A DNA stretch of 64,000 bases, from contig NZ_AZEA01000003.1 of NCBI RefSeq assembly GCF_001435575.1, positions 117,148 through 181,147 of the forward strand. The letters run 5' to 3'. The notes below the pieces were generated by a model. It was given only the letters and a program-made list of their open reading frames with translations. It had not been told where the DNA came from and did no database searches. This DNA is from Lentilactobacillus sunkii DSM 19904 (lineage in GTDB: Bacteria; Bacillota; Bacilli; Lactobacillales; Lactobacillaceae). Both the position numbers and the translations under genes were made by a program. Shown here one piece after another: positions 32,080-40,134 of the stretch; the stretch's first letter is position 1; each line of letters begins with the position of its first letter.

Positions 32080-32409
32080 GTGGCAAGTAACTCAGACACA
32101 ATTTATCATGTACTTTCATATATTAAAGCCCACCCTGACAAAGTAATGAATAAGCCCGCGGCATATGACAATGTCGTAGAAATGTATTTGGACGATACCG
32201 TTAAGCTGGGTAATCCGGAAATTTATTTCCCCAAGCAAAAGCTTGAAGTCAACCGCATGTCAACGGATTTTATGTCGATGTACAGCGATTTGTTAGACTA
32301 TTTCCACGACAAAACGAAAGTCAAAGACGCAAATTACCATGAGTTGTGGATTACAACTTCACATTTAGTTGATCGGCAAAAATACTTAGTCGACCTGTCT
32401 TTTGAATAA
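32080..32409 (+). CDS. Conserved hypothetical protein
   Basis: Soluble, mainly helical protein of 109 residues that I do not recognise. The start is GTG at 32080 with AGGAGG 8 bases ahead. No signal peptide or membrane segment. It is followed after 27 bases by a membrane protein gene, so the two are likely an operon. Confidence 0.7.
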   Translation: MASNSDTIYHVLSYIKAHPDKVMNKPAAYDNVVEMYLDDTVKLGNPEIYFPKQKLEVNRMSTDFMSMYSDLLDYFHDKTKVKDANYHELWITTSHLVDRQKYLVDLSFE

Positions 32410-32436
32410 CCGGCCGTCATAAAGGAGAACAACGCT

Positions 32437-33060
32437 TTGGTTAGTACATTATTTGATGTTATTACAAAATTATCGTCTTATGCGATGGTGATTTTTTTCG
32501 TGATGTTTGCCTATTTTAAAGTGACCGGCAAACATGGCAAATATCCCTACGGCAAATATGCCTTGGTGTCACTGATACTACTTATCGTTTTTGGGACCCT
32601 GTTTTTTAATTCACCAAAAGGAAAACAAGTTATCAAAAAAGGAAATGCAGAGCAGGCAGAACGAACAGAGAAAACTGTTAAACCCACTGCCAAACAGTCA
32701 ACCAAAAGTACTCAAAGCTCCGTTAAACAAACTCTGGATAAGACACATGCCCTTCTATTCAATCATCAAGTTAAGTTCACCACGAACAAGTCCGTTCTGA
32801 CAATCGAAGTAACGGATAAACGTGATACCGTCGGATCATTCAAACTAACTACAGTTGAGATTCTTAAAGCTATTAAGAATTCTAAATACGATCAATATCA
32901 ACAGTTTAATATTATCTTTAATCGCAATGTTGGTAACGGTAAGAAACGAACCATTCTTAAAAGTATGTTCACCAAAAAGACTTTGGAGAAGTTGGACCCG
33001 GAAAAGGCTGGACCAGATCAGCTAAAGGCCAATGCGGATAGTTATTATGAAGCAAAATAG
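32437..33060 (+). CDS. Hypothetical membrane protein with extracellular domain
   Basis: Protein of 207 residues. Two membrane helices (about residues 8-27 and 41-58) are joined by a short GKHGKYPYGK loop. A Lys/Thr/Ser/Gln-rich linker follows, then a globular C-terminal domain of about 110 residues (LLFNHQVKFTTNKSVLTIEV). The start is TTG behind AAAGGAG. Function not recognised. Confidence 0.7.
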   Translation: MVSTLFDVITKLSSYAMVIFFVMFAYFKVTGKHGKYPYGKYALVSLILLIVFGTLFFNSPKGKQVIKKGNAEQAERTEKTVKPTAKQSTKSTQSSVKQTLDKTHALLFNHQVKFTTNKSVLTIEVTDKRDTVGSFKLTTVEILKAIKNSKYDQYQQFNIIFNRNVGNGKKRTILKSMFTKKTLEKLDPEKAGPDQLKANADSYYEAK

Positions 33061-33069
33061 AGAACATTA

Positions 33070-33107
33070 AAGTGGCTGTGAGGAAAATCTCACGGCCACT
33101 TTTTTTG
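33070..33107 (+). terminator. Rho-independent terminator
   Basis: AGTGGCTGTGAG / CTCACGGCCACTTTTTTT, between converging genes. Confidence 0.9.
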
Positions 33108-33109
33108 CC

Positions 33110-33463
33110 CTATTTTCTTGTCAGTTGATAACTTTCATCAATCAAATCCCGAATCTTATTTGAATCCATCTGTCCCAGCCTAATAGATATCCAGTTGTTT
33201 TTGTTCATATGATATGCTGGCAGGAAGCCCGCCATGCCCCGGCGCAGCTCAACTTCTTTGGGATCTAATTTAATATCCATAATCTCTTCAGATCCTTCTC
33301 CTGAAAGGCCTAATTGGTTCTTCTTAACGGTCATGACAAGACCATACCATTTCCGGTTGTCTGTATGTCTGAGAACCGCAAAACTTGGATACTTTTTCCA
33401 TAAATATTCCGGTTGCGTCTGATATTTATCAACCACATACTTCATAACATTGTCACGTTTCAT
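33110..33463 (-). CDS. MmcQ/YjbR family protein
   Basis: Protein of 117 residues with the YjbR/CyaY-like fold signals: LWKKYPSFAVLRHTDNRKWYGLVM near the start and PAYHMNKNNWISIRL near the C-terminus. The family is described as DNA-binding-like but the role is unproven. The start at 33463 is chosen from the family N-terminus; a GGGGG stretch lies 10 bases ahead and the upstream in-frame extension looks non-coding. Confidence 0.8.
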   Translation of the reverse strand: MKRDNVMKYVVDKYQTQPEYLWKKYPSFAVLRHTDNRKWYGLVMTVKKNQLGLSGEGSEEIMDIKLDPKEVELRRGMAGFLPAYHMNKNNWISIRLGQMDSNKIRDLIDESYQLTRK

Positions 33464-33665
33464 TTTAAAAGAGCCCCCAATGTCATTCTCCTTAAAACAA
33501 ACTATACATCCATTATGACCTTTCTTTAAGTTAATGAACAATGATCCACATATTTACTGGAAATCAACAAAGTCGCGTGACAAGCAACGAGAGCTTGTCA
33601 GACGGCTTTATTTGAGATATTGGGCTTGTCATTAATGCAGCAAAGGCTTGCCCACTCAACAATAC

Positions 33666-33688
33666 TTTGGCTTAACTTTTAGCTAACT
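33666..33688. repeat. Integrase-tail-like direct repeat, copy 1
   Basis: TTTGGCTTAACTTTTAGCTAACT. It matches copy 2 (35408-35430) at 22 of 23 bases. On the minus strand it reads GVS-stop-KLSQ, resembling the KVSQKLSQ tail seen in many lactobacillar phage integrases, but with a stop. Confidence 0.7.
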
Positions 33689-33742
33689 CCAAACAAATTT
33701 ATGGGATTGATTTTACATAGCAAAATCAATTAAAATCTACCA

Positions 33743-34051
33743 CTAAATTTTTCGTACATAATCATTGAGACGATTAATAGTGGCTGAATTTACTTTACCA
33801 ATGTGCACATGACCAGAATAATCAATGATGTATGAGTTAGAGATTACTACGTACTCATTCATGACTATATTGATTTCAAAGATCTCTTCTTAATAGAACA
33901 TAGATGCTCCTTGTGAGTGTCTTTTTACAACTATTAATAACTTACAGTCTTTAACTCCAACTGAAAAATTCGAGTTATAATTTAGTTTACCCAAAGTTTT
34001 CACCATACGCGAACAAATTCTAAGAAAATATGCAACAAAGGCTAGGTTCAT
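33743..34051 (-). pseudogene. Interrupted gene, one in-frame stop
   Basis: One reading frame runs 103 codons from an ATG at 34051 (MNLAFVAYFLRICSRMVKTL) to a TAG at 33745, broken only by a TAA at 33892-33890. The part after the stop (EEIFEINIVMNEYVVISNSY...) keeps a protein-like composition. The family is not recognised. Most likely a small cargo gene of a decayed mobile element; chance openness in AT-rich DNA cannot be excluded. Confidence 0.45.
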
Positions 34052-34057
34052 GGGAAT

Positions 34058-34255
34058 ATGAGCTCCGGCGAACAGGTTGAACGACCCAATTTAAAAAGGA
34101 ACGCTGCAATCCTAACTTTTGACAGCAAACTGCTTCCAGAGGAGTATAAAGCATTGCAACAAGCCAACGCCCAAGACTTTATTGACTCGTTCGCAGTTCC
34201 GGCTCACTTAGCAAGCATTGTGAAAGAAGAACCTCAGCACTACTTAGATAATTAA
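34058..34255 (+). CDS. Hypothetical protein, possibly a gene fragment
   Basis: ORF of 65 residues without membrane segments or a clear ribosome-binding site. The sequence (SKLLPEEYKALQQANAQDFI) looks like a real helical protein C-terminus, so it may be the remnant of a longer gene. It lies in the decayed island between the two integrase-tail repeats. Confidence 0.4.
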   Translation: MSSGEQVERPNLKRNAAILTFDSKLLPEEYKALQQANAQDFIDSFAVPAHLASIVKEEPQHYLDN

Positions 34256-34337
34256 AGCAATGAATAACGATTTTGTGTGGCTATGACCAAACGCTGAAGT
34301 CATAAAAAGCTGAAACTATATTGAGGAGTAAAAAGAT

Positions 34338-35273
34338 ATGGCAAGACAATGTGCAATCTGCGGGATTCAAATAAAGATTGGAGACCCACGGCTACAGATA
34401 TACAAAGCGTTTCTTTGCCAGCGTGATGGATATACTTTGTGTAGAGCTCTTGGCTACCAAGTACCACCAACATTTATGGAAGTTGGGAAATTAGCTCTCA
34501 TCACTGCTGAATATGCAAAAGAAACAGTCTCGAATTACAATTCAACACCTCATGAAGAATCACCAATAAATAAGTCAGTGGCTCCGGCCCCTACTTCAAC
34601 AGCTACACATACACCTGTTAATCCAGCACAAATCACATTTAGAAAACAAATTACGTTTGTCACTGGAAAAAAGGAAATTCAAGCACCAGGACTGTTTAAT
34701 CTTGGGAAACTATTCCAGTTGCAAAACGGTACTGTTATGTTCACCACCAAACCGCCTTACCAAACATTCCATATCATTTCAATGAAATTTGATGGCCCTA
34801 ATTACCATGAAGAAACCAAAACACAAACAAAAGGTGAAACAAAGAAAAAGCGCCACGGACTGGCAGGTGCTGTTATTGGTGGCGTCTTAACCGGTGGGGT
34901 CGGGACAATTGCTGGTGGAGTTGTCGGCCACGGAATGGGCAAAGACAAAATTTCATCAAACACTAACTCTCGGACACTTAATGTCGAAGATCCCTCCCGG
35001 CTTACTTTAGAACTGGAAGAACTTTCTACTGGAAACAAATTTGTCATCGTTTTAGCAGCTTATCAAAAAGACTTCGATAAAATGCGTAACCTGCAAATAT
35101 TCCCCAAAGAAGGCCATACAAAGCCAAAGCCACAGCGAAATGCTAAGAACCCAGAACCATCAGACAGCAATAATCTTGAAGAACAACTTGCAAAATATAA
35201 GTCACTCTTGGATAAACAATTAATTACCCAGGAAGATTACGAAGCAAAGAAGAAACAATTACTCGGGTTATAA
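34338..35273 (+). CDS. SHOCT-domain protein with N-terminal zinc-binding motif and glycine zipper
   Basis: Protein of 311 residues. It has an N-terminal Cys cluster (CAICGIQIKIGDPRL then CQRDGYTLC, DUF4428-like), a Pro/Thr linker, a PH-like middle domain, a Gly-rich hydrophobic stretch (VIGGVLTGGVGTIAGGVVG, about residues 177-195) and a C-terminal SHOCT segment (LLDKQLITQEDYEAKKKQLL). GAGGAG lies ahead of the ATG. Such proteins are common cargo of phages and integrative elements; biochemical role unknown. Confidence 0.8.
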   Translation: MARQCAICGIQIKIGDPRLQIYKAFLCQRDGYTLCRALGYQVPPTFMEVGKLALITAEYAKETVSNYNSTPHEESPINKSVAPAPTSTATHTPVNPAQITFRKQITFVTGKKEIQAPGLFNLGKLFQLQNGTVMFTTKPPYQTFHIISMKFDGPNYHEETKTQTKGETKKKRHGLAGAVIGGVLTGGVGTIAGGVVGHGMGKDKISSNTNSRTLNVEDPSRLTLELEELSTGNKFVIVLAAYQKDFDKMRNLQIFPKEGHTKPKPQRNAKNPEPSDSNNLEEQLAKYKSLLDKQLITQEDYEAKKKQLLGL

Positions 35274-35294
35274 AAAAGACACATTTCCTTCTCT

Positions 35295-35347
35295 GAACTG
35301 AACCCCTTGAATTCGAGAAATCTAATTCAAGGGGTTCAGTTCATTTT
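35295..35347 (+). terminator. Strong hairpin terminator after the SHOCT gene
   Basis: Perfect 19-base arms GAACTGAACCCCTTGAATT / AATTCAAGGGGTTCAGTTC with a 10-base loop, then ATTTTT. Confidence 0.85.
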
Positions 35348-35407
35348 TGACAATTGAGGTAACTTTTTTATTTCAAAATACTGCTAATCAAACTCACAGC
35401 TTGATAT

Positions 35408-35430
35408 TTTGGCTTAACTTTTGGCTAACT
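35408..35430. repeat. Integrase-tail-like direct repeat, copy 2
   Basis: TTTGGCTTAACTTTTGGCTAACT. On the minus strand the surrounding frame reads ISSKVSQKLSQNIKL-stop, like the end of a tyrosine integrase gene whose body is missing. It lies 100 bases from the 3' end of tRNA-Gln, as expected for a former integration site. Confidence 0.7.
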
Positions 35431-35468
35431 TTTGATGATATTTCATGACATTCGGTGACAACGCTAAA

Positions 35469-35518
35469 AATAAAAAAGCCCGGTCTCATAGGCTTTTGAC
35501 AGCTTATAAGACCGAGCT
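35469..35518 (-). terminator. Terminator of tRNA-Gln
   Basis: Minus strand AGCTCGGTCTTATA / TATGAGACCGGGCT, followed by TTTTTTATTTTT. Confidence 0.85.
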
Positions 35519-35529
35519 AAGAACAACAA

Positions 35530-35601
35530 TTGGGTATACTGGGGTCGAACCAGTAAATTACGGATTCAGAGTCCGTTGCCTTACCATTTGGCGAATACCC
35601 A
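35530..35601 (-). tRNA. tRNA-Gln (anticodon CUG)
   Basis: Cloverleaf with acceptor TGGGTAT / ATACCCA, discriminator A, GGTTCGACCCC T-arm and anticodon loop CTCTGAA (stem ACGGA / TCCGT). CCA is not encoded. The body closely follows the Bacillus tRNA-Gln pattern but has C34, so it reads CAG only. Confidence 0.92.
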
Positions 35602-35620
35602 ATGAATATCACAACTAAAT

Positions 35621-35649
35621 ATATTATAGATTTTTCGTGGTTTTGTCAA
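35621..35649 (-). promoter_or_regulatory. Promoter of tRNA-Gln
   Basis: Minus strand TTGACA (35649-35644), 17-base spacer, TAATAT (35626-35621). Confidence 0.7.
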
Positions 35650-35671
35650 CTTTATATTTAAGTTTCCTCTG

Positions 35672-35700
35672 TTGACAAACGAGTCTGATTTAGATAAACT
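35672..35700 (+). promoter_or_regulatory. Promoter of tRNA-Glu
   Basis: TTGACA (35672-35677), 17-base spacer, TAAACT (35695-35700), divergent to the tRNA-Gln promoter. Confidence 0.65.
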
Positions 35701-35722
35701 ATTATAGTGAGTTTGATAGCAT

Positions 35723-35796
35723 TGCCCGCTGGTCAAACTGGTTTAAGACGTCGCCCTCTCAAGGCGGAGTTACGGGTTCGAGCCCCGTGCGGGTGA
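35723..35796 (+). tRNA. tRNA-Glu (anticodon CUC)
   Basis: Follows the tRNA-Glu pattern (TGGTCAAACTGGTTTAAGAC D-arm, GGTTCGAGCC T-arm). Anticodon loop CTCTCAA between TCGCC and GGCGG gives CUC, reading GAG only. The acceptor ends in U1-G72 and G2-U71 wobbles, weaker than usual. CCA not encoded. Confidence 0.85.
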
Positions 35797-35822
35797 TAAT
35801 CGTTGATATGACAATGATAAGC

Positions 35823-35858
35823 AAGGATGTTGGTCAATTTGGTCGACATCCTTTTTTT
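35823..35858 (+). terminator. Terminator of tRNA-Glu
   Basis: AAGGATGT / ACATCCTT stem with a T-run. Confidence 0.85.
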
Positions 35859-35975
35859 ATCAGAACTTCTTAGACATTTTCAGTAAATTGTCTAAATAAA
35901 AATGCGAAAACAAAATCAGCCTCCCCATCTGATCAAGGTGGTATTATTAATTCAGAAAATCTAGGAGGTTTCATC

Positions 35976-36209
35976 ATGGAATTGACAGCTACAGATTATG
36001 AAATTTTAAAAGCAATTTATACCGGTCGGGTATCATCAGGGACACCGGTTACTCATTTCGTTGATTATTGTGACAACGTTATTGGTGGCAATCCAAAGCC
36101 ATTGGTTGACGCGGGCTACATTGAAACTGAGCGAAACGAAATTAACGGTCTTACTGAAAAAGGGACTAAAGCTTACGAAGACCATGCCGCCCAAGAGTCG
36201 AACAAATAA
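35976..36209 (+). CDS. Small winged-helix-like hypothetical protein
   Basis: Acidic protein of 77 residues. The pattern TATDYEILKAIYTG, then PKPLVDAGYIETERNEINGLTEKG, resembles a winged-helix wing with the usual 'LT.KG' ending, as in MarR/PadR-type proteins. AGGAGG lies 8 bases ahead of the ATG. No partner gene on the same strand. DNA binding is only a suggestion. Confidence 0.75.
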   Translation: MELTATDYEILKAIYTGRVSSGTPVTHFVDYCDNVIGGNPKPLVDAGYIETERNEINGLTEKGTKAYEDHAAQESNK

Positions 36210-36212
36210 AGT

Positions 36213-36278
36213 AAAAAGCCATCATCTTTAAATCGAATTTGAGAATTTCTCAAATCTGAAATAAGGTGATGGCTTTTA
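36213..36278. terminator. Bidirectional terminator with nested hairpin
   Basis: Outer stem AAAAGCCATCATC / GGTGATGGCTTTT, inner stem ATTTGAGAA / TTTCTCAAAT. It stops both converging units. Confidence 0.85.
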
Positions 36279-36279
36279 T

Positions 36280-37743
36280 TTAACTGTTATCCTGCTCTTT
36301 TTCAGCAGCTGTCGCATCAGGAATAATCACCGTAAAGGTAGTCCCCTTGCCCAACTGTGACGAAACTGAAATCTTACCGCCATGCGACTTAACCAACTGA
36401 TGGACAATTGCCAGCCCAAGGCCCGACTCGCCATACTTGCCGGCTCGCCGTGAAGCATCTGCTTTGTAATAACGTTCAAAAATATTTTTCTGCTGATCCT
36501 GCGACATCCCAATACCAGTATCGGCAACCTTGATAATCGTTTCATTGTACCCACGTTCACCAGTAACCGTGATTGTGCCTTTATTGGTAAATTGAATCGC
36601 GTTGGTAATAATGTTAAAGACAATCTGGACAAACCGGTCATAATCAGCATAAATTGACAGGTCCTTTGGTGCGTTCAAAACAAGCTTGTCCTGCGATTCT
36701 TCCGCTTTACTGGTTAGTTGGTCGGTCACGTTCACAAGGACCTTTGCAGCGTTAAAATGACGCTTATCCAGCTGAATAGAGTTGGAACGAATCTTTTCAT
36801 AATCCAAATTTTCGTTAACCAGCCGAATTAATCGTTGCGTCTCACTACTCATTAAGTCAATACTCTTTGCTCGAGACTCTTGGGGAATCACATCATATTT
36901 AATTCCCTCCAGGATCCCGGAAATCGTTGTCAAAGGCGTCCGCATTTCGTGAGCAGCATTTGCCAAGAATTCTTGACGACGTTCTTCCTGCCGTTGAATT
37001 TCATTGTTGGCTTGTTGAAGTGACTGGGTCATATGATTGAAATCAACAATTAATTCGCCAATCTCATCTTTGCCGCCAGGAGTCAGCCGAATCTGATAAT
37101 TTCCGTTTGACACCTGGTTGGCCGCACTTCTAAGCTTGCTAATTCGCCGATTGAGTCGTCGGGCAATGAAATAACTGACAAACATCGAGATAATCAAGGC
37201 AACAAAAAGCGCCTTCAATAAGTCACGGTTAATCCGGTTAACGTTGGAATTAACGTCGGAAATAAACGCGCCAACCGTTACTGCAGCCACAAGTTTTTTC
37301 TTATAATAGTAAGGCTTGAGGACTTCAATCATTGCCGGTCGCGTTTTACCGTTACTCATCTTGAAGTTTTTATTGTTAACTTTTCGAACGATTTGATTTT
37401 TGCGTAAATGTTTCCAATCGTTTTTGGTAATCCGTGGAGCAACCCCGTTATTGGGATAAATGACTTGATCCCGTGGGCTAAATACCGTGAAATGGACCGA
37501 CTGGTTTTCCAACAAGGCCTCAGAGTTCTTCAGCTTTTCTTCGTCAAAAGCTACTTTAGCTTTGCTTTTAGAACTAATTGTCAATGATTGCTGAATCAAA
37601 CTATCTGAATATTTTTCTAAATTATGCCATGCCTGGTCATAGACGAAAGTTTTTGACATTCGTCCGAAAGAAAATCCAAGTAATAAAATTGTGCAGGCAA
37701 TTACCAGAAAAAACGCCAATAACTGCTGATAAATCATTTTCAT
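36280..37743 (-). CDS. Sensor histidine kinase
   Basis: Membrane kinase of 487 residues: N-terminal helix (about 7-27), extracytoplasmic sensor of about 140 residues, second helix (about 178-193), HAMP, HisKA with phospho-His265 in ANAAHEMRTPLTT, and HATPase with N-, G1- and G2-boxes (DTGIGMSQDQ, GESGLGLAIV). The ATG overlaps the regulator stop (ATGA). Signal unknown; the sensor is PhoR/CssS-like in size. Confidence 0.93.
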   Translation of the reverse strand: MKMIYQQLLAFFLVIACTILLLGFSFGRMSKTFVYDQAWHNLEKYSDSLIQQSLTISSKSKAKVAFDEEKLKNSEALLENQSVHFTVFSPRDQVIYPNNGVAPRITKNDWKHLRKNQIVRKVNNKNFKMSNGKTRPAMIEVLKPYYYKKKLVAAVTVGAFISDVNSNVNRINRDLLKALFVALIISMFVSYFIARRLNRRISKLRSAANQVSNGNYQIRLTPGGKDEIGELIVDFNHMTQSLQQANNEIQRQEERRQEFLANAAHEMRTPLTTISGILEGIKYDVIPQESRAKSIDLMSSETQRLIRLVNENLDYEKIRSNSIQLDKRHFNAAKVLVNVTDQLTSKAEESQDKLVLNAPKDLSIYADYDRFVQIVFNIITNAIQFTNKGTITVTGERGYNETIIKVADTGIGMSQDQQKNIFERYYKADASRRAGKYGESGLGLAIVHQLVKSHGGKISVSSQLGKGTTFTVIIPDATAAEKEQDNS

Positions 37744-38471
37744 TTCTTATTGTCCACTTCACTATCATCAAATTTGTATCCAACGCCCCAGACGGTTTGA
37801 ATCACTTGAGGGCCAACTTTTTCAATCTTCTGACGGAGCTTTTTGACATGGGCGTCAACGGTTCGTTCATCACCGTAATATTCATAGTTCCAAACCATTT
37901 CCAACAGCTGCTCCCGTGAAAATACCTGGCGTGGCTTTTGAGCCAATGTCTTCAATAGATCAAATTCCTTAGGGGTCAAATCGGAGATCCGTTTATCATC
38001 CAAATACGCTTCACGAGTGTTGGTGTTCAACCTAAAATGATCGGTCTCAATATCAAAAGTATTCTTGGCTTTCTCCTCAACTTCTTCATCGCTTTCGCTC
38101 TCAGTATGGGCTCGTCGTTGAAGCGCCTTAATTCGGGCTACCAGCGTAATCGGTGAAAACGGCTTAGTTACATAATCGTCGGCACCCATTTCAAATCCCA
38201 GGACTTGGTCGCTATCCGAATCGCGGGCGGTCAACATAATAATTGGAACAGTCTGTGATTTGGCGCGAATCTCTTTGGCCACTTCCATGCCATCTTTTTT
38301 CGGTAAATTAAGATCCAGTGTAATCATATCCCAGCTGTCGGGATCTTCGTTAAATTTGTCAACGGCCTCAATGCCGTCGTAAGCAAAGGTGACATCCCAC
38401 CCTTCCTTTTGGAAAAACATCTGCATCATTTCAGATACAGACTTATTATCTTCAATCATCAACAATTTCAT
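37740..38471 (-). CDS. OmpR/PhoB-family response regulator
   Basis: Regulator of 243 residues. Receiver domain with Asp53 as phospho-acceptor (ITLDLNLPKKDG), Lys in GADDYVTKPFSP, and a C-terminal winged helix (LTPKEFDLLKTLAQ, VWNYEYYGDERTVDAHVKKL). An acidic Glu/Ser linker joins the two. Operon with the kinase downstream and the C39-like gene 16 bases upstream. Confidence 0.95.
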   Translation of the reverse strand: MKLLMIEDNKSVSEMMQMFFQKEGWDVTFAYDGIEAVDKFNEDPDSWDMITLDLNLPKKDGMEVAKEIRAKSQTVPIIMLTARDSDSDQVLGFEMGADDYVTKPFSPITLVARIKALQRRAHTESESDEEVEEKAKNTFDIETDHFRLNTNTREAYLDDKRISDLTPKEFDLLKTLAQKPRQVFSREQLLEMVWNYEYYGDERTVDAHVKKLRQKIEKVGPQVIQTVWGVGYKFDDSEVDNKK

Positions 38472-38486
38472 TATTAAACCCCGCCT

Positions 38487-39185
38487 TCAATAGCTTATCG
38501 CTTCTAAATTCCCTCGCGTCCAATGTTTTCTTAAATGTTGTTGGGAAATTGATTCTAGTTTCCCGGTCCATGGATCATTGTAATAATACGTTTTTCGATT
38601 AAACCCTGTTAATAAAATTAAGCTGGATTTCAAATTATCCATTCCGGCAACCCTTACCAGAATTGGTCGTCGGCGTAGCAGCTGCTTATCTAATTTTCTA
38701 AAATTAACGCCGTTCAAATCACGAATCGAATGGGTTTTGGAGATGATTAAATCACTTAACTCCATTAACGTTCCAGCTGACCCATGCCACTTTTCAACCT
38801 CGGCTTTTAGCGCAGCGGGTTCGACCATCGCACCTGAACTCTCAAGCAACATCAAAATTGCCGTGCATTGATTGTCAATGTCGGACTGGGTTGCCTGTTT
38901 AATTGGTGCAACATCAAGTCTCCTGAAAGTCTTACGGATATTTCGCTTCGGCAGCCATCCTTCGAGATCTCCACAAGTAAAGTGATACCAAACTAATTTA
39001 TTAAAAAAGCTGATTTCATCAACCAGAAAATCCTGGGCTTTGATGCTGTCTGGAACTTTAATTTTGTTTTTTGGATTAACGTTTTTCTCGTTACCATTCG
39101 CCAAGTACCAATGTTCGCCGGGAATTCTTCTTAACCGGACGAAAAATCGGCTGGTCTTTTCATTTGCAATGGTTGTTTTTTCCAA
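38487..39185 (-). CDS. SH3-like plus degenerate C39-peptidase-like protein
   Basis: Protein of 232 residues. An N-terminal region resembles SH3-type wall-binding modules (about 10-90), and the C-terminal domain follows the C39_2 pattern: Cys107 in IDNQCTAILMLL, Asp204 in YYNDPWTGKLE and the final HWTRGNLEAISY. The usual catalytic His before 'LTGF/Y' is Ser188, so peptidase activity is doubtful. The start is TTG at 39185 with GAGGTG 6 bases ahead. No signal peptide or anchor is visible. It leads an operon with a two-component system. Confidence 0.7.
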   Translation of the reverse strand: MEKTTIANEKTSRFFVRLRRIPGEHWYLANGNEKNVNPKNKIKVPDSIKAQDFLVDEISFFNKLVWYHFTCGDLEGWLPKRNIRKTFRRLDVAPIKQATQSDIDNQCTAILMLLESSGAMVEPAALKAEVEKWHGSAGTLMELSDLIISKTHSIRDLNGVNFRKLDKQLLRRRPILVRVAGMDNLKSSLILLTGFNRKTYYYNDPWTGKLESISQQHLRKHWTRGNLEAISY

Positions 39186-39309
39186 TCGACTCACCTCATA
39201 TATAATCCATTTTAACAATAATTGAAGAAACTTGCTTGGAAACTCGCAATATTGTTATGATAGTAGCGTATATGTTTATAAATTTAATCATGCAAAGGAT
39301 GGCTTACTT

Positions 39310-40083
39310 ATGTATAAAGGAATCGCATTTTTTGACCTTGACCATACTTTATATAATGAACAGACACGTGTCGACCCTGAAGTGGCCGATGCAATGCACC
39401 AATTAAAGGCAAATAACGTTCTCCCAGTGATCTCAACCGGACGAAACCTGTTTGAAATCCCCAACACCATGAAACAAACTGGAATTGACACGGTTGTCTC
39501 CGCAAACGGCAGTTATGTTATCTTTGAAGGCAAACCAGTCTACAAAGCCCTGATCGATAAACAAATCGTTGAAGATTTTGTTGAGTTCGCCAAATCCAAC
39601 CATGAAGCCACGACCGTCATGAACAGTACCGGCGCAAAAATCAATTTCATTAACGATATCGTTCGCGGCAATTACAAGTTCATCAACTCAAGAATGCCTA
39701 ACTTAGGTGTGGAAGATTTCATCAAGAAGCAGGAAGTTGTGATGATGCTGATCAATACCAAAGGGCCAGACGATCATTATATTAACCACTTCAAAGACAG
39801 CCTGACATTTTTCCGAAATACGCCGTTTAGTATGGATATTGTGCACATTGGAAGCTCTAAGAAAAAAGGCATTCAGGAATTAATTGCCAATGCCAAATTA
39901 GATGGGATCCCGACTTATGCATTTGGTGACGGTAACAATGATATTCCGATGCTGGATTTTGTCGATCATCCGGTTGTGATGGAAAACGGATTGCCCCACG
40001 TCAAAGAATACGCTGAATACATCACCACTAAGAATACCGACCACGGAATTGTAAATGGCTTAAAACATTTCAATCTGCTTTAA
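39310..40083 (+). CDS. HAD-superfamily (Cof-type) phosphatase
   Basis: Protein of 257 residues with motif I FFDLDHTLYN, motif II STGRN and motif IV GDGNNDIPML. Cof-type HADs dephosphorylate sugar phosphates, flavin or pyridoxal phosphates; the substrate here is open. The start at 39310 has AAGGATGG ahead; the frame stays open upstream without a site. Confidence 0.92.
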   Translation: MYKGIAFFDLDHTLYNEQTRVDPEVADAMHQLKANNVLPVISTGRNLFEIPNTMKQTGIDTVVSANGSYVIFEGKPVYKALIDKQIVEDFVEFAKSNHEATTVMNSTGAKINFINDIVRGNYKFINSRMPNLGVEDFIKKQEVVMMLINTKGPDDHYINHFKDSLTFFRNTPFSMDIVHIGSSKKKGIQELIANAKLDGIPTYAFGDGNNDIPMLDFVDHPVVMENGLPHVKEYAEYITTKNTDHGIVNGLKHFNLL

Positions 40084-40121
40084 GTCGGAATGCTTCTAAG
40101 TCTACCCCATTTATGATATTA

Positions 40122-40127
40122 TATAAT
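40122..40127 (+). promoter_or_regulatory. -10 of the ssrA promoter
   Basis: TATAAT ends 8 bases before the first tmRNA base. No good -35. Confidence 0.6.
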
Positions 40128-40134
40128 TTGTATC

